Positions 50,942 to 58,780 of a stretch of DNA of 64,000 bases are shown one piece after another. Below the pieces are notes generated by a model that worked only from the letters and a program-made list of their open reading frames with translations, did no database searches and had not been told where the DNA came from. The translations under genes were made by a program, and so were the position numbers. Position 1 is the first letter of the stretch. Every line of letters starts with the position of its first letter. Origin of the DNA: Soonwooa sp. (GTDB taxonomy: Bacteria; Bacteroidota; Bacteroidia; Flavobacteriales; Weeksellaceae); NCBI RefSeq assembly GCF_030151385.1, contig NZ_JASLDS010000053.1, positions 1 through 64,000 on the forward strand. The letters are read 5' to 3'.

Positions 50942-51964
50942 ATGCTGAGATTTTTATGCTTTTGTCTTTTAGGTAGCTTGTTGGTGAGTTGCTCCAAGGA
51001 AATCAAAACCAAACAAATCAACGATTTTCTACTCGGAAAAAAAATTGATACAACACAATATAAAAGCTTGGACAACTTGGTTGCTGAAAGGAAGATTTCC
51101 AAAATGCATATCGTTGATTTTCCATTACATAATCCAATGATTGATGACCAGCAAAAGCTTGTTTACATCCAAGTTGCCTCCAACAACGAAGATGAATACA
51201 AGTTTCTAAAGTTGGACTTTGCAGGAAATATAAAAGATAGTCTGAGCATTGTGAAAAACAATGATTTGACAAACTATTACATCATTGGCGACGAGTTTTA
51301 TAATACTTGGTTTTGGGATGGTGACAAAACGAACAAAAAAATTGAAGTTTTGTCAATTGCGAAAAATGATGTTTCCTCGTTCCAAAAGTTGGCGGAACAA
51401 TTAAACTCAGAAAAACTTTTCTATACGATTGACACGAAATTTGGGAATGAAGTATCCGAAAAAGCAAAATCCGATACTATAGATTCATCAGGACCTCCGA
51501 CTACAGCTGGATATACCGAAACTCAAAATCGGTTGATTTATGTAAAAGATAATAAAATCTACGCCGTTGATTTGTTAGGTATTGATGATAAAATCGAAGA
51601 TATTTTCAGGAAAGGCGATAATTTTGGCAATACGAAAAGTCCTTTGAGAGAAATGGAAGGCAAGTCGGCAGACAACTACATTACTTTGGACGATTTTTAT
51701 GCGAAAACCTTGACAACCTATCCAGGAGGAGGCTTTAGTATAAGCGTGAGTGGAAACTCTGCCCACAGTGATTATTATAAAGGTTCCGCATTTTTAAGCT
51801 TAAAAAATTACAATCTTAAAATTAAGCAAAACGGTGATCGCGATAAGGTTTATGCAAAATCAGTATCGCAGATGTACGATTTTATCACCGATCAGAAACT
51901 TAGTTTTATACTGGTAACGAGTTTTGACATTGGTAAAAAAGATTGTTATCTAATTAAAAAGTAA
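50942..51964 (+). CDS. Putative lipoprotein of unknown function
   Basis: A 340-residue protein with a type II signal (LCFCLLGSLLVSC, Cys near residue 17). The mature part has repeated strand-turn patterns: KLVYIQVASNNEDEYKFLKLDF (about 69-90), NRLIYVKDNKIYAVDLLGIDD (about 199-219) and YKGSAFLSLKNYNLKIKQNGD. These suggest a beta-propeller of six blades, but the count is uncertain. No family is recognised. It is a single gene with its own -7 element and a strong terminator. Confidence 0.6.
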   Translation: MLRFLCFCLLGSLLVSCSKEIKTKQINDFLLGKKIDTTQYKSLDNLVAERKISKMHIVDFPLHNPMIDDQQKLVYIQVASNNEDEYKFLKLDFAGNIKDSLSIVKNNDLTNYYIIGDEFYNTWFWDGDKTNKKIEVLSIAKNDVSSFQKLAEQLNSEKLFYTIDTKFGNEVSEKAKSDTIDSSGPPTTAGYTETQNRLIYVKDNKIYAVDLLGIDDKIEDIFRKGDNFGNTKSPLREMEGKSADNYITLDDFYAKTLTTYPGGGFSISVSGNSAHSDYYKGSAFLSLKNYNLKIKQNGDRDKVYAKSVSQMYDFITDQKLSFILVTSFDIGKKDCYLIKK

Positions 51965-51975
51965 CAAAATTTTCT

Positions 51976-52012
51976 AAAAGCCTTTCAGGGTTTGAAACCC
52001 TGAAAGGCTTTT
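51976..52012 (+). terminator. Strong intrinsic terminator
   Basis: AAAAGCCTTTCAGGGTTT pairs with AAACCCTGAAAGGCTTTT in 18 pairs with one loop base, followed by T-tract and TTG. It terminates the lipoprotein gene and precedes repeat copy C. Confidence 0.9.
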
Positions 52013-52089
52013 TTTGTCTGATTAAAAAAATATTGTGTTTTAGGAATTTTACCTCATTTTTTGTTGGACAACTTTTTCAATTGCGACCA

Positions 52090-52200
52090 ATCGCGGCCGT
52101 GATAGAAGCGGCATCCTTTTGCCGGAAAGCGTTGGGGAAAGAAGCGGCTTTGGCAAAAGATATAGCGGATAGCGCGAATTGTCCGCCCAAATAATTTTGC
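52090..52200 (+). repeat. Dispersed GC-rich intergenic repeat, copy C (diverged)
   Basis: The left end reads TAGAAGCGGCATCCTTTTGCC, equal to copy B apart from a few bases. The middle differs (AAAGCGTTGGGGAAAGAAGC). The right end has AAAAGATATAGCGGATAGCG then GCCCAAATAATTTTG, again like copy B. It is 62 bases upstream of glyS, and no open frame uses it. Confidence 0.7.
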
Positions 52201-52210
52201 ATCGCGACCG

Positions 52211-52241
52211 TTGACTAGGACAAAAGAAAAGCCTATTTTTG
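52211..52241 (+). promoter_or_regulatory. Consensus promoter of glyS
   Basis: TTG at 52211-52213, 20 bases, then TATTTTTG at 52234-52241 match the Bacteroidota consensus in full. It lies 20 bases before the ATG at 52262. Confidence 0.75.
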
Positions 52242-52261
52242 CATAATAACTCATTGGAACT

Positions 52262-53803
52262 ATGGCAAAACAGGAAGACGTTTTTAAGAAAGTCGTGTCA
52301 CACGCAAAAGAATATGGTTTTATTTTCCCTTCTAGCGAGGTGTACGACGGGCTTTCGGCAATATACGATTATGGACAAAATGGTGCTGAACTAAAGAATA
52401 ACATCAAGCAATATTGGTGGAAAGCGATGGTGCAGTTGAACGAAAATATCGTGGGTATTGACTCTGCGATTTTTATGCATCCTACAATTTGGAAGGCGTC
52501 GGGACACGTTGATGCTTTTAATGATCCGTTAATCGATAATAAAGATTCTAAAAAACGTTTCCGTGCTGATGTTTTGGTAGAAGATTGGGCTGCAAAGCTT
52601 GAGGATAAAGCACAAAAAGAAATCGAAAAGGCGGCGAAAAGATTCGGTGATGCTTTTAATAAAGCGGAGTTTGAATCGACTAATCCACGCGTTTTGGAAT
52701 ATCGTGCTAAGCAAGATGCTGCGCTGAAAAGATTGGCAAGATCGTTAGAAGCAAATGATTTGGGCGATGTGAAAGCATTGATCGAAGAATTGGAAATTGC
52801 TGATCCTGATACGGGCTCTAAAAACTGGACTGAAGTGAGACAATTTAACTTGATGTTCGGGACAAAATTGGGTGCTTCTGCAGATTCGGCAATGGACTTG
52901 TACCTGCGTCCAGAAACGGCGCAAGGGATTTTCGTAAACTATCTAAACGTACAAAAAACGTCGAGACATAAATTGCCTTTTGGGATTGCGCAAATCGGAA
53001 AAGCTTTTAGAAATGAAATTGTTGCGAGACAATTTATTTTCAGAATGCGTGAGTTCGAGCAAATGGAAATGCAATTCTTTGTTCCGCCAGGAACGGAATT
53101 GGAGTTCTACGAGCAATGGAAAACAAAACGTCTTAACTGGCATTTGGCTTTAGGTTTGGGACAAGAAAATTATAAATTCCACGACCACGAAAAGTTGGCT
53201 CATTATGCGAATGCAGCAGCGGATATTGAGTTTAAATTCCCATTTGGGTTTAAAGAATTGGAAGGAATCCACTCGAGAACGGATTTTGACCTTACGGCGC
53301 ACGAAAAATATTCGGGTAAGAAATTACAATATTTCGATCCAGAAAGAAACGAAAGTTATGTGCCTTATGTTGTTGAAACTTCGGTTGGTCTTGACAGATT
53401 GTTCTTGGCAATCTTCTCACATTGTTTAAAAGATGAAGTTTTGGAAGATGGATCAGAAAGAACAGTTCTATCACTTCCACCAGCTTTGGCACCTGTAAAA
53501 GCAGCGATTCTTCCATTGATGAAGAAAGATGGTTTGGGCGAGTATGCAGAGAAAATCTTCAATGATTTGAAATACGATTTCAACTTAATCTATGAAGAAA
53601 AAGATAGTATTGGTAAGCGTTACAGAAGAAATGATGCTTTGGGTACGCCTTTCTGTATCACGATTGACCACGATTCTTTAATTAACAACACGGTGACTTT
53701 ACGTGATCGCGATACAATGCAACAAGAGCGTGTTCCAGTTTCTGAACTGAGAAGAATTATCGACGAGAAAGTAAACTTTAGAACGCTTTTGAGTAAGATT
53801 TAA
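52262..53803 (+). CDS. glyS: Glycyl-tRNA synthetase
   Basis: A class II aminoacyl-tRNA synthetase of the dimeric, single-chain (GlyQS/GRS1) type, 513 residues. It activates glycine and charges tRNA-Gly. Class II motif 1 is in the KASGHVDAFNDPLI region (about 78-91). Motif 2 is FRNEIVARQFIFRMREFEQMEMQ (about 250-272), and motif 3 with the C-terminal GLDRLFL is at about 375-381. An anticodon-binding domain ends the protein (about 400-513). The promoter just upstream is consensus. It is a single housekeeping gene, free of neighbours in its operon. Confidence 0.97.
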   Translation: MAKQEDVFKKVVSHAKEYGFIFPSSEVYDGLSAIYDYGQNGAELKNNIKQYWWKAMVQLNENIVGIDSAIFMHPTIWKASGHVDAFNDPLIDNKDSKKRFRADVLVEDWAAKLEDKAQKEIEKAAKRFGDAFNKAEFESTNPRVLEYRAKQDAALKRLARSLEANDLGDVKALIEELEIADPDTGSKNWTEVRQFNLMFGTKLGASADSAMDLYLRPETAQGIFVNYLNVQKTSRHKLPFGIAQIGKAFRNEIVARQFIFRMREFEQMEMQFFVPPGTELEFYEQWKTKRLNWHLALGLGQENYKFHDHEKLAHYANAAADIEFKFPFGFKELEGIHSRTDFDLTAHEKYSGKKLQYFDPERNESYVPYVVETSVGLDRLFLAIFSHCLKDEVLEDGSERTVLSLPPALAPVKAAILPLMKKDGLGEYAEKIFNDLKYDFNLIYEEKDSIGKRYRRNDALGTPFCITIDHDSLINNTVTLRDRDTMQQERVPVSELRRIIDEKVNFRTLLSKI

Positions 53804-53826
53804 GTTTTAAAATTTAGAAAAAATAT

Positions 53827-53857
53827 AAAATAGGCTTCTTTTTTGGAAGTCTATTTT
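53827..53857 (+). terminator. Intrinsic terminator after glyS
   Basis: AAAATAGGCTTC pairs with GAAGTCTATTTT, with one G-T pair and a TTTTTTG loop, followed by T5. It is 23 bases after the stop codon. Confidence 0.8.
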
Positions 53858-53872
53858 TTTATTTTAAAACAA

Positions 53873-53880
53873 TATCTTTG
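53873..53880 (+). promoter_or_regulatory. -7 element upstream of the 257-residue lipoprotein
   Basis: TATCTTTG, an exact TAnnTTTG match, only 12 bases before the ATG at 53893. No TTG is at the standard distance. The TTG start at 53878 lies inside this motif, which argues for the inner ATG. Confidence 0.45.
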
Positions 53881-53892
53881 TCAAAAAAAGTA

Positions 53893-54666
53893 ATGAAAAA
53901 AATAATTAGCGCTTTAGTAGTTTCTGGTTTAATATTATCATGTTCTAGCAGCAATGACGATAATCCGGGAAATGAAAATATAATCCCAATTCTGCCCACA
54001 AAAATTGTCACAGATAATGGTTTAACAGAGAATTTCACTTATAAAAATAACAACGAAATTTCTGAAAACAACTATCTTACAGGGAAGAAAGTATACACTT
54101 ACGACGGTCAAACAATCTCTAAAGTTAGCGTATATGAAGGAGATAAATTGACACAAACTCTAGAATACAAATACGCTAATAGTCGAGTATCTACGATAAC
54201 TACAACAATGGCTGACAATAGCAAAATTATATATTTGCTAGATTGGGAAAACGACTCGCATTTAAAATACACTAAGGTTAATGTCGCAACTTCGGAATCT
54301 ACCACTGGAGATTATTACTATACGAATGGTAACCTATCAAAAACGACTAATGTTGTTAAAGATGGCGATGTGACCTCAACTTACGAAAACAATTACGAAT
54401 TCGATGGGAAGCAAAACCCTTACTATAACGTAAAAGGTTTCTATCAAATCAATGTTCTAACGCCTGATTTTGGGAAAAATAACATCACAAAATCGACAAA
54501 GAAAATAACCTATACAAGCAGCGCAGGGACAACTTCTACGACTGAGACAACGACTTCGACCTATACTTTCAGTTCGAAGAATGTACCAGACCAACAAACA
54601 ACAAAAGGTCTTAGTGCTAATGGACAAGCCATATCAAGCGTTCGCAATTATTTTTATAACAAATAG
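53893..54666 (+). CDS. Putative lipoprotein with YD-like beta repeats
   Basis: A 257-residue protein. The signal ends GLILSCSSSND (Cys near residue 16) and is followed by an Asn/Asp linker. The mature part has repeating strand units such as NGLTENFTYKNNNEISENNY and KVYTYDGQTISKVSVYEGDK, reminiscent of the YD/RHS-like or exported beta-repeat style proteins common in flavobacteria. A Thr/Ser-rich tract (STTETTTSTYT, about 217-227) lies near the end. I recognise no named family. Start at ATG 53893; a TTG 5 codons earlier is in-frame. Confidence 0.55.
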   Translation: MKKIISALVVSGLILSCSSSNDDNPGNENIIPILPTKIVTDNGLTENFTYKNNNEISENNYLTGKKVYTYDGQTISKVSVYEGDKLTQTLEYKYANSRVSTITTTMADNSKIIYLLDWENDSHLKYTKVNVATSESTTGDYYYTNGNLSKTTNVVKDGDVTSTYENNYEFDGKQNPYYNVKGFYQINVLTPDFGKNNITKSTKKITYTSSAGTTSTTETTTSTYTFSSKNVPDQQTTKGLSANGQAISSVRNYFYNK

Positions 54667-54697
54667 AACGTCATTTCGATGTAAAACAAAATTTAAT

Positions 54698-54724
54698 AAA
54701 AACCTTTCTTCGGAGAGGTTTTTT
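54698..54724 (+). terminator. Intrinsic terminator with UUCG tetraloop
   Basis: AAAACCTTTC pairs with GAGAGGTTTT (one G-T pair) around a TTCG loop, followed by T6. It ends the preceding lipoprotein gene. Confidence 0.85.
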
Positions 54725-54756
54725 GTTATTTTAGCCAATTAATTTTTAAAACAACA

Positions 54757-56340
54757 ATGAAGAAAATCTATCCATTCATTTTATTAGGATTTGCGAACTT
54801 GTTTCAGGCGCAGTCGCAGGATTTAGAAAAACTTGCAACAGGCGAAAATGTGCAATTCAACGCTATTTACGATAAAAAAGGAGAACAGGTTGAAGGCTAT
54901 TTTACCTTGTATGATCAAGGAAAAACGGATAACGATCAAAAAAAGAAATTCGAATATATCTTTCTAGATAAAAACCTAAATGTGGTTGTTAACAAGGAAT
55001 TTGTTGCAGACAAAACAGTTGCTTCCTATGTTGCCTACACCAATGTGCGCGGCAAGTTAACTCTGTCACCGCGATTGGTTTACAATTATTTGGCGATAAG
55101 TGGTGGTGCAAAAGCTTTTGTCCCACCAAGTGACAAAGAAGTTGATTTGACAACCAACGAAATGAAGGATCGTAACGAGAAATGTTACGAGCAAGGAAAG
55201 CTTATTGATTGTCCATTTGATAAAACGTTAAAAGAATCTCGAAATGAGGTTAAAGAAGAACGCAAGAAAAACGGTTTTGTGGAGCGCTCTCAGGTTTGGG
55301 AAACCAAATACGATACTTATTTGGTGATGAAATATGATGACTACGACTCTTATACCAAAAATGACAAATTGAGTCTTTATACACCCGATGCCAAAGAAAT
55401 TTGGAGTTTCGACTATAACAAAGGAGGAACCAAGAAGTTTGACGAAAGTCTTAGGATTTTATCTTTAGATGAAGACAAAATTATTTCCATCCTCAGAAGA
55501 ACCGAAAATAAGACTTCAACATTTTCTTTGGTAATCTTGGACATCAAAACGGGAAACATCCTTAAAAAGCAAGAATTAGAGCCTCTATTGGAAAGTCTAC
55601 CTAACAAGTTGTCTAAGGAATCTACGTTAAAATATCTTTCGTTGATGTACACGCAAACAGGCGATCTTTCTAACAGCAAAAATTTCGATGACAAATTCAT
55701 TATGGTTGGTAGAGCCTATGAAGCCTCAGAAGTTAACTATTACAACCTCAACGGTAACGGTTATGTCAGAATGATTGTTGATAAAAAAAGCTTGGATGTA
55801 TCTTTCAAAATGTTCGATTATGTTAATGATTTGATCAAATATATCCCAGCTGTTAAAGATGGCGGAAAGCTAGAATCAAGTTATTATCTTGCGCCGCGTG
55901 CTATCTACCTGATGAAGGATGGAGGTGTTGGGATTTTGACGGAAATGTACAAAGACGAAGGTGCTTACAGCGCCAATAAAAACAAAGATTTCTATTATAT
56001 CTACACCGACGAAAACTTCAAACTAATTGGTGCTAAAATGATTCCTAAAGAGGTTTCTAAATTCTCATCAACCGATTATCTTTTTGCCCAAAACATCAAA
56101 GGTGGCGACGATGTGGTTTTCTTTTACAAAGATCTTGTCAAAAATGCTGATAAGAAAAAAGTAGTCAATCTGTACATCAATACTTTGATCAAAAACCAGT
56201 TTAAGCAAGAAGTTATCCCAATCGGAACTGAGGAAAATACAATTGTACCTTACGTGGCTAAGGAAGGTTACATTTTGCTAAATGAGTATAACAAAAAAGA
56301 AAAATACAACCAAGTAAGATTAGAAAAACTAAACTACTAA
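54757..56340 (+). CDS. Exported protein of unknown function
   Basis: A 527-residue protein with a signal peptide (MKKIYPFILLGFANLFQA). The body is mixed, with repeated beta-turn patterns: FNAIYDKKGEQVEGYFTLYD (about 33-52), GVGILTEMYKDEGAY (about 390-404) and a tail ending KYNQVRLEKLNY. A Cys pair (CYEQGKLIDC) sits near 145-154. No membrane helix. I recognise no family; it may be a cell-surface or periplasmic protein of this class. It is convergent with the M48 gene, sharing a terminator. Confidence 0.55.
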   Translation: MKKIYPFILLGFANLFQAQSQDLEKLATGENVQFNAIYDKKGEQVEGYFTLYDQGKTDNDQKKKFEYIFLDKNLNVVVNKEFVADKTVASYVAYTNVRGKLTLSPRLVYNYLAISGGAKAFVPPSDKEVDLTTNEMKDRNEKCYEQGKLIDCPFDKTLKESRNEVKEERKKNGFVERSQVWETKYDTYLVMKYDDYDSYTKNDKLSLYTPDAKEIWSFDYNKGGTKKFDESLRILSLDEDKIISILRRTENKTSTFSLVILDIKTGNILKKQELEPLLESLPNKLSKESTLKYLSLMYTQTGDLSNSKNFDDKFIMVGRAYEASEVNYYNLNGNGYVRMIVDKKSLDVSFKMFDYVNDLIKYIPAVKDGGKLESSYYLAPRAIYLMKDGGVGILTEMYKDEGAYSANKNKDFYYIYTDENFKLIGAKMIPKEVSKFSSTDYLFAQNIKGGDDVVFFYKDLVKNADKKKVVNLYINTLIKNQFKQEVIPIGTEENTIVPYVAKEGYILLNEYNKKEKYNQVRLEKLNY

Positions 56341-56345
56341 AACAT

Positions 56346-56375
56346 AAAAAAGCGGGAATTAATTCCCGCTTTTTT
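56346..56375. terminator. Bidirectional intrinsic terminator
   Basis: AAAAAAGCGGGAATT pairs with AATTCCCGCTTTTTT in a perfect palindrome. It lies between the convergent 527-residue gene and the M48 gene; the M48 stop codon falls inside it. Confidence 0.9.
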
Positions 56376-57651
56376 CATAATACTGTCCAATATTTTTAAT
56401 GTCATCAAGACCAAGATTCCACATAAAGGATAAAAATTGTTGATAACTTTGGTTCTGTTTATTAGGTTCAATTTTGTCAAGATAACGGTTGAGCGTATAA
56501 CTTTTTCGAGCATCATAGATTTTGTTAAACAAAAGTCCCAGATAATATTTCGCTGCTTTATCCTCTGGCTCATCTTGTAGAATTGCCAAACAATTGTAAA
56601 TCGCTTGACCATATTTTTCGGTTTCGATAAAGTTAGGTATAACGCGCGCTTTCGCAAGTTTTGCCAAAGCTTCAAATTGCGGCGATGCAGGTGCATCAAA
56701 ATCAGAAATTCCCAACTCGGAATGGTTTTTCTTCAAAAGATTAATTCTGAATTCCAAATCGGGATGCGACTTTAAGGAATCCTGCGAAATTTTCTCTTTG
56801 TAAAGTTTGTAGTTGTATTTGGAAAAATCCTCCATTTTTAACCAATCTTCTTTAAAAGCTTGAGTAGGAATATTAAAAACTTTTCTGTAAACATCAGCTT
56901 TTACACTATCTTCTTTTTGGTCATCATAATCTTTAAGATTTTGCAAAGCTCTAGAAAAATTGGTTGGCGGAAGTCCAGCAGAAAGGTAATAACGATAACC
57001 TAAAGAGTCCGCTGAAATTTCATTTTTACGACGTTGCTTGCTGTTAGAATACAACATATTTTTGTAAAGTTCAAAAGCTTTAGAATTACTATTGCCAGCA
57101 CGTTTCATATCGCTAACTTCCAGTTTTTTGTCTTTATCATTTTCCAATCGAGCAAGCAAGTTTTTCAGAGTATGATCCAAAGTTTGGTGCGCCAATTCGT
57201 GGCTTATAATCGCATCGAACTGATATTCATTTTTAATAAAAGCGAAAAGTCCCATATTAACAATGAGCGTTTTGTCACCGAGATTATAAGCATTAGGCTC
57301 GTTGTCCTTTGCAATCAAAATACTGAAATCTGTTGGAATATCCTTGTTAGCAGCTGCAAGATTATCGACACGTGCTTTAACAAAACTTAGAAAACTCGCA
57401 TCAAAAGAATACATTCTATCTTTGACCTCTTCGGTCATATTTTTCTGAAATCCCGTAAAAAATTTCACCAATTCGCGCGATTCTTGTCCGCTGTATTTCT
57501 TTTTCAGAGCTTTGTTAAACTGATCACTTTTTGCTTGATAAGTTGTTAAAAAAGCTTTTCTTTGAGCGTAATCTGCTGTATCTATTTTAAAATTTTGGGC
57601 AGAGAAAAATTTTAGTAAAAGTAAAAAAACAATAATGTAAAGTTTCTTCAT
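56359..57651 (-). CDS. M48 family metallopeptidase with C-terminal helical repeats
   Basis: A 430-residue exported zinc protease. A signal peptide (LYIIVFLLLLKFFSA) precedes the catalytic domain, with HELAH at residues 151-155 and the third ligand at about NEISADSLGYRY (about 214-225). The C-terminal 120 residues have TPR-like helices (KYGQAIYNCLAILQDEPEDKAAKYYLGLLF). It resembles periplasmic BepA-like proteases of outer-membrane quality control. It is different from the smaller M48 protease at 36211. The promoter is at 57670-57677. Confidence 0.88.
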   Translation of the reverse strand: MKKLYIIVFLLLLKFFSAQNFKIDTADYAQRKAFLTTYQAKSDQFNKALKKKYSGQESRELVKFFTGFQKNMTEEVKDRMYSFDASFLSFVKARVDNLAAANKDIPTDFSILIAKDNEPNAYNLGDKTLIVNMGLFAFIKNEYQFDAIISHELAHQTLDHTLKNLLARLENDKDKKLEVSDMKRAGNSNSKAFELYKNMLYSNSKQRRKNEISADSLGYRYYLSAGLPPTNFSRALQNLKDYDDQKEDSVKADVYRKVFNIPTQAFKEDWLKMEDFSKYNYKLYKEKISQDSLKSHPDLEFRINLLKKNHSELGISDFDAPASPQFEALAKLAKARVIPNFIETEKYGQAIYNCLAILQDEPEDKAAKYYLGLLFNKIYDARKSYTLNRYLDKIEPNKQNQSYQQFLSFMWNLGLDDIKNIGQYYEKSGN

Positions 57652-57669
57652 TCGATGTTTTAATTTTTA

Positions 57670-57677
57670 CAAATATA
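57670..57677 (-). promoter_or_regulatory. -7 element upstream of the M48 protease
   Basis: On the minus strand TATATTTG, an exact TAnnTTTG match, 18 bases before the start codon. A TTT sits about 20 bases further upstream. Confidence 0.5.
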
Positions 57678-57732
57678 ATGTCAAATGATACAAATTTGAA
57701 AATATTATCTTCGTATTAATTTCAATCCAATT

Positions 57733-58206
57733 ATGTCAAACAAAATCATTCACTTTTCGGCAGAAATTCAGCAACATCAAGATATGAATGCTGCTTATGT
57801 TCCTTTTCCTTACGACGTTTTCGAACTTTTCGAAACTAAAGGGCAAGTCAAAATAAAGGTCTTATTTGATGATAAAGTAGAATATCGCGGAAGCCTTGCT
57901 AATATGGGTTTTGGACATTGTGTTGGATTGACACAGGCTATTAGAAAGCAACTCGGCAAAACTTTTGGCGATGCTGTGGATGTCAAACTTTGGAAAGACG
58001 AGGAAGAAAGAGTAGTGGTCGTTCCGGATGATGTTAAAATTCTGTTCGAGGAAAACCCAAAAGCCAAAGAACTTTACGAAAAAATGGCCTACACACATCG
58101 CAAAGAATATATGCGCTGGATTGAAGAAGCAAAAAAAGAGGAAACGCGTGAACGCCGAAAAATAAAGATGATCGAGATGATTTTGGACGGAAAAAAAGGG
58201 ATTTGA
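57733..58206 (+). CDS. YdeI/OmpD-associated family protein with DUF1905 domain
   Basis: A 157-residue soluble protein. Residues 5-95 form a DUF1905-like beta-barrel: YVPFPYDVFELFETKGQVK near 21-39, and GHCVGLTQAIRKQLGKTFGD (about 61-80). The final 50 residues are an OmdA-type helical end (AYTHRKEYMRWIEEAKKEET). Such proteins are common, have no established biochemistry, and may act in envelope stress. It is a single gene ending within a hairpin terminator. Confidence 0.8.
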   Translation: MSNKIIHFSAEIQQHQDMNAAYVPFPYDVFELFETKGQVKIKVLFDDKVEYRGSLANMGFGHCVGLTQAIRKQLGKTFGDAVDVKLWKDEEERVVVVPDDVKILFEENPKAKELYEKMAYTHRKEYMRWIEEAKKEETRERRKIKMIEMILDGKKGI

Positions 58207-58231
58207 AATAGTTTTCAAATCCCTTTTTTAT
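58194..58231. terminator. Bidirectional intrinsic terminator
   Basis: AAAGGGATTTGAAA pairs with TTTCAAATCCCTTT around a short TAGT-like loop; A and T tracts lie on both sides. It includes the YdeI-like stop codon and also faces the convergent lipoprotein gene at 58252. Confidence 0.85.
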
Positions 58232-58251
58232 TTAATCTTAGTTTGAATACG

Positions 58252-58686
58252 TTATTTAACTTTCACCAAAGGAATAACCGTATTCCCTTGAGAAATGATC
58301 AATGAATCGCCTTTCGTAACGGCAGATACACCATTTCTTTCGTAATGCTCGCCTGTTGCAGATTTTGATTTTAGATCCAACTGAAACTTGTTATTATTAG
58401 CTTCAATCATAATCGTTTTTCCACTTTTATCAGTTGTAAAGGTCGCTTTGGCGCGTGTACCATCCAGTCCTTTGTAAGGAACTGACACTTCTTGGGTTTG
58501 GTTTCCGTTAACATTTTGTTCGGATGATGATGTCGTTACACTATCAACTTTTCCGTTGTTGTCAACAACTGTTGTTTGCGATGATGACGATTCTGAAATA
58601 ACATCTTTGTTTCCGCCTTCACTTTTTTTGCAAGAAACAGTTACTAAACTTAGCAAAACACCTGCTATTAAAAGATTTGTTTTCAT
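58252..58686 (-). CDS. Putative lipoprotein of unknown function
   Basis: A 144-residue protein with a lipobox (LVTVSCKK, Cys near 19), then a Ser/Thr-rich linker with SESSSSQTTVVDNNGKVDS (about 31-49). A small beta domain follows: VPYKGLDGTRAKATFTTD (about 69-86), NNNKFQLDLKSK and a hydrophobic end VIPLVKV. The end pattern may be a small beta-sandwich like lipoproteins in which a lysozyme-inhibitor-like strand recurs, but this is a resemblance only. It shares the terminator with the convergent YdeI-like gene. Confidence 0.6.
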   Translation of the reverse strand: MKTNLLIAGVLLSLVTVSCKKSEGGNKDVISESSSSQTTVVDNNGKVDSVTTSSSEQNVNGNQTQEVSVPYKGLDGTRAKATFTTDKSGKTIMIEANNNKFQLDLKSKSATGEHYERNGVSAVTKGDSLIISQGNTVIPLVKVK

Positions 58687-58741
58687 AGGATTTGGTTAAT
58701 TTTTAAAGATAATTGATGAATGCAAATAACTATCCAAAAAT

Positions 58742-58772
58742 AAAATTCCTTGAAAAAATATCGAGGAATTTT
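58742..58772 (-). terminator. Intrinsic terminator after the S9A peptidase
   Basis: AAAATTCCTTGA pairs with TCGAGGAATTTT with one internal mismatch. On the minus strand it is followed by a T-rich tract. It overlaps nothing and lies 9 bases past the stop codon. Confidence 0.7.
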
Positions 58773-58780
58773 GTTCAAAA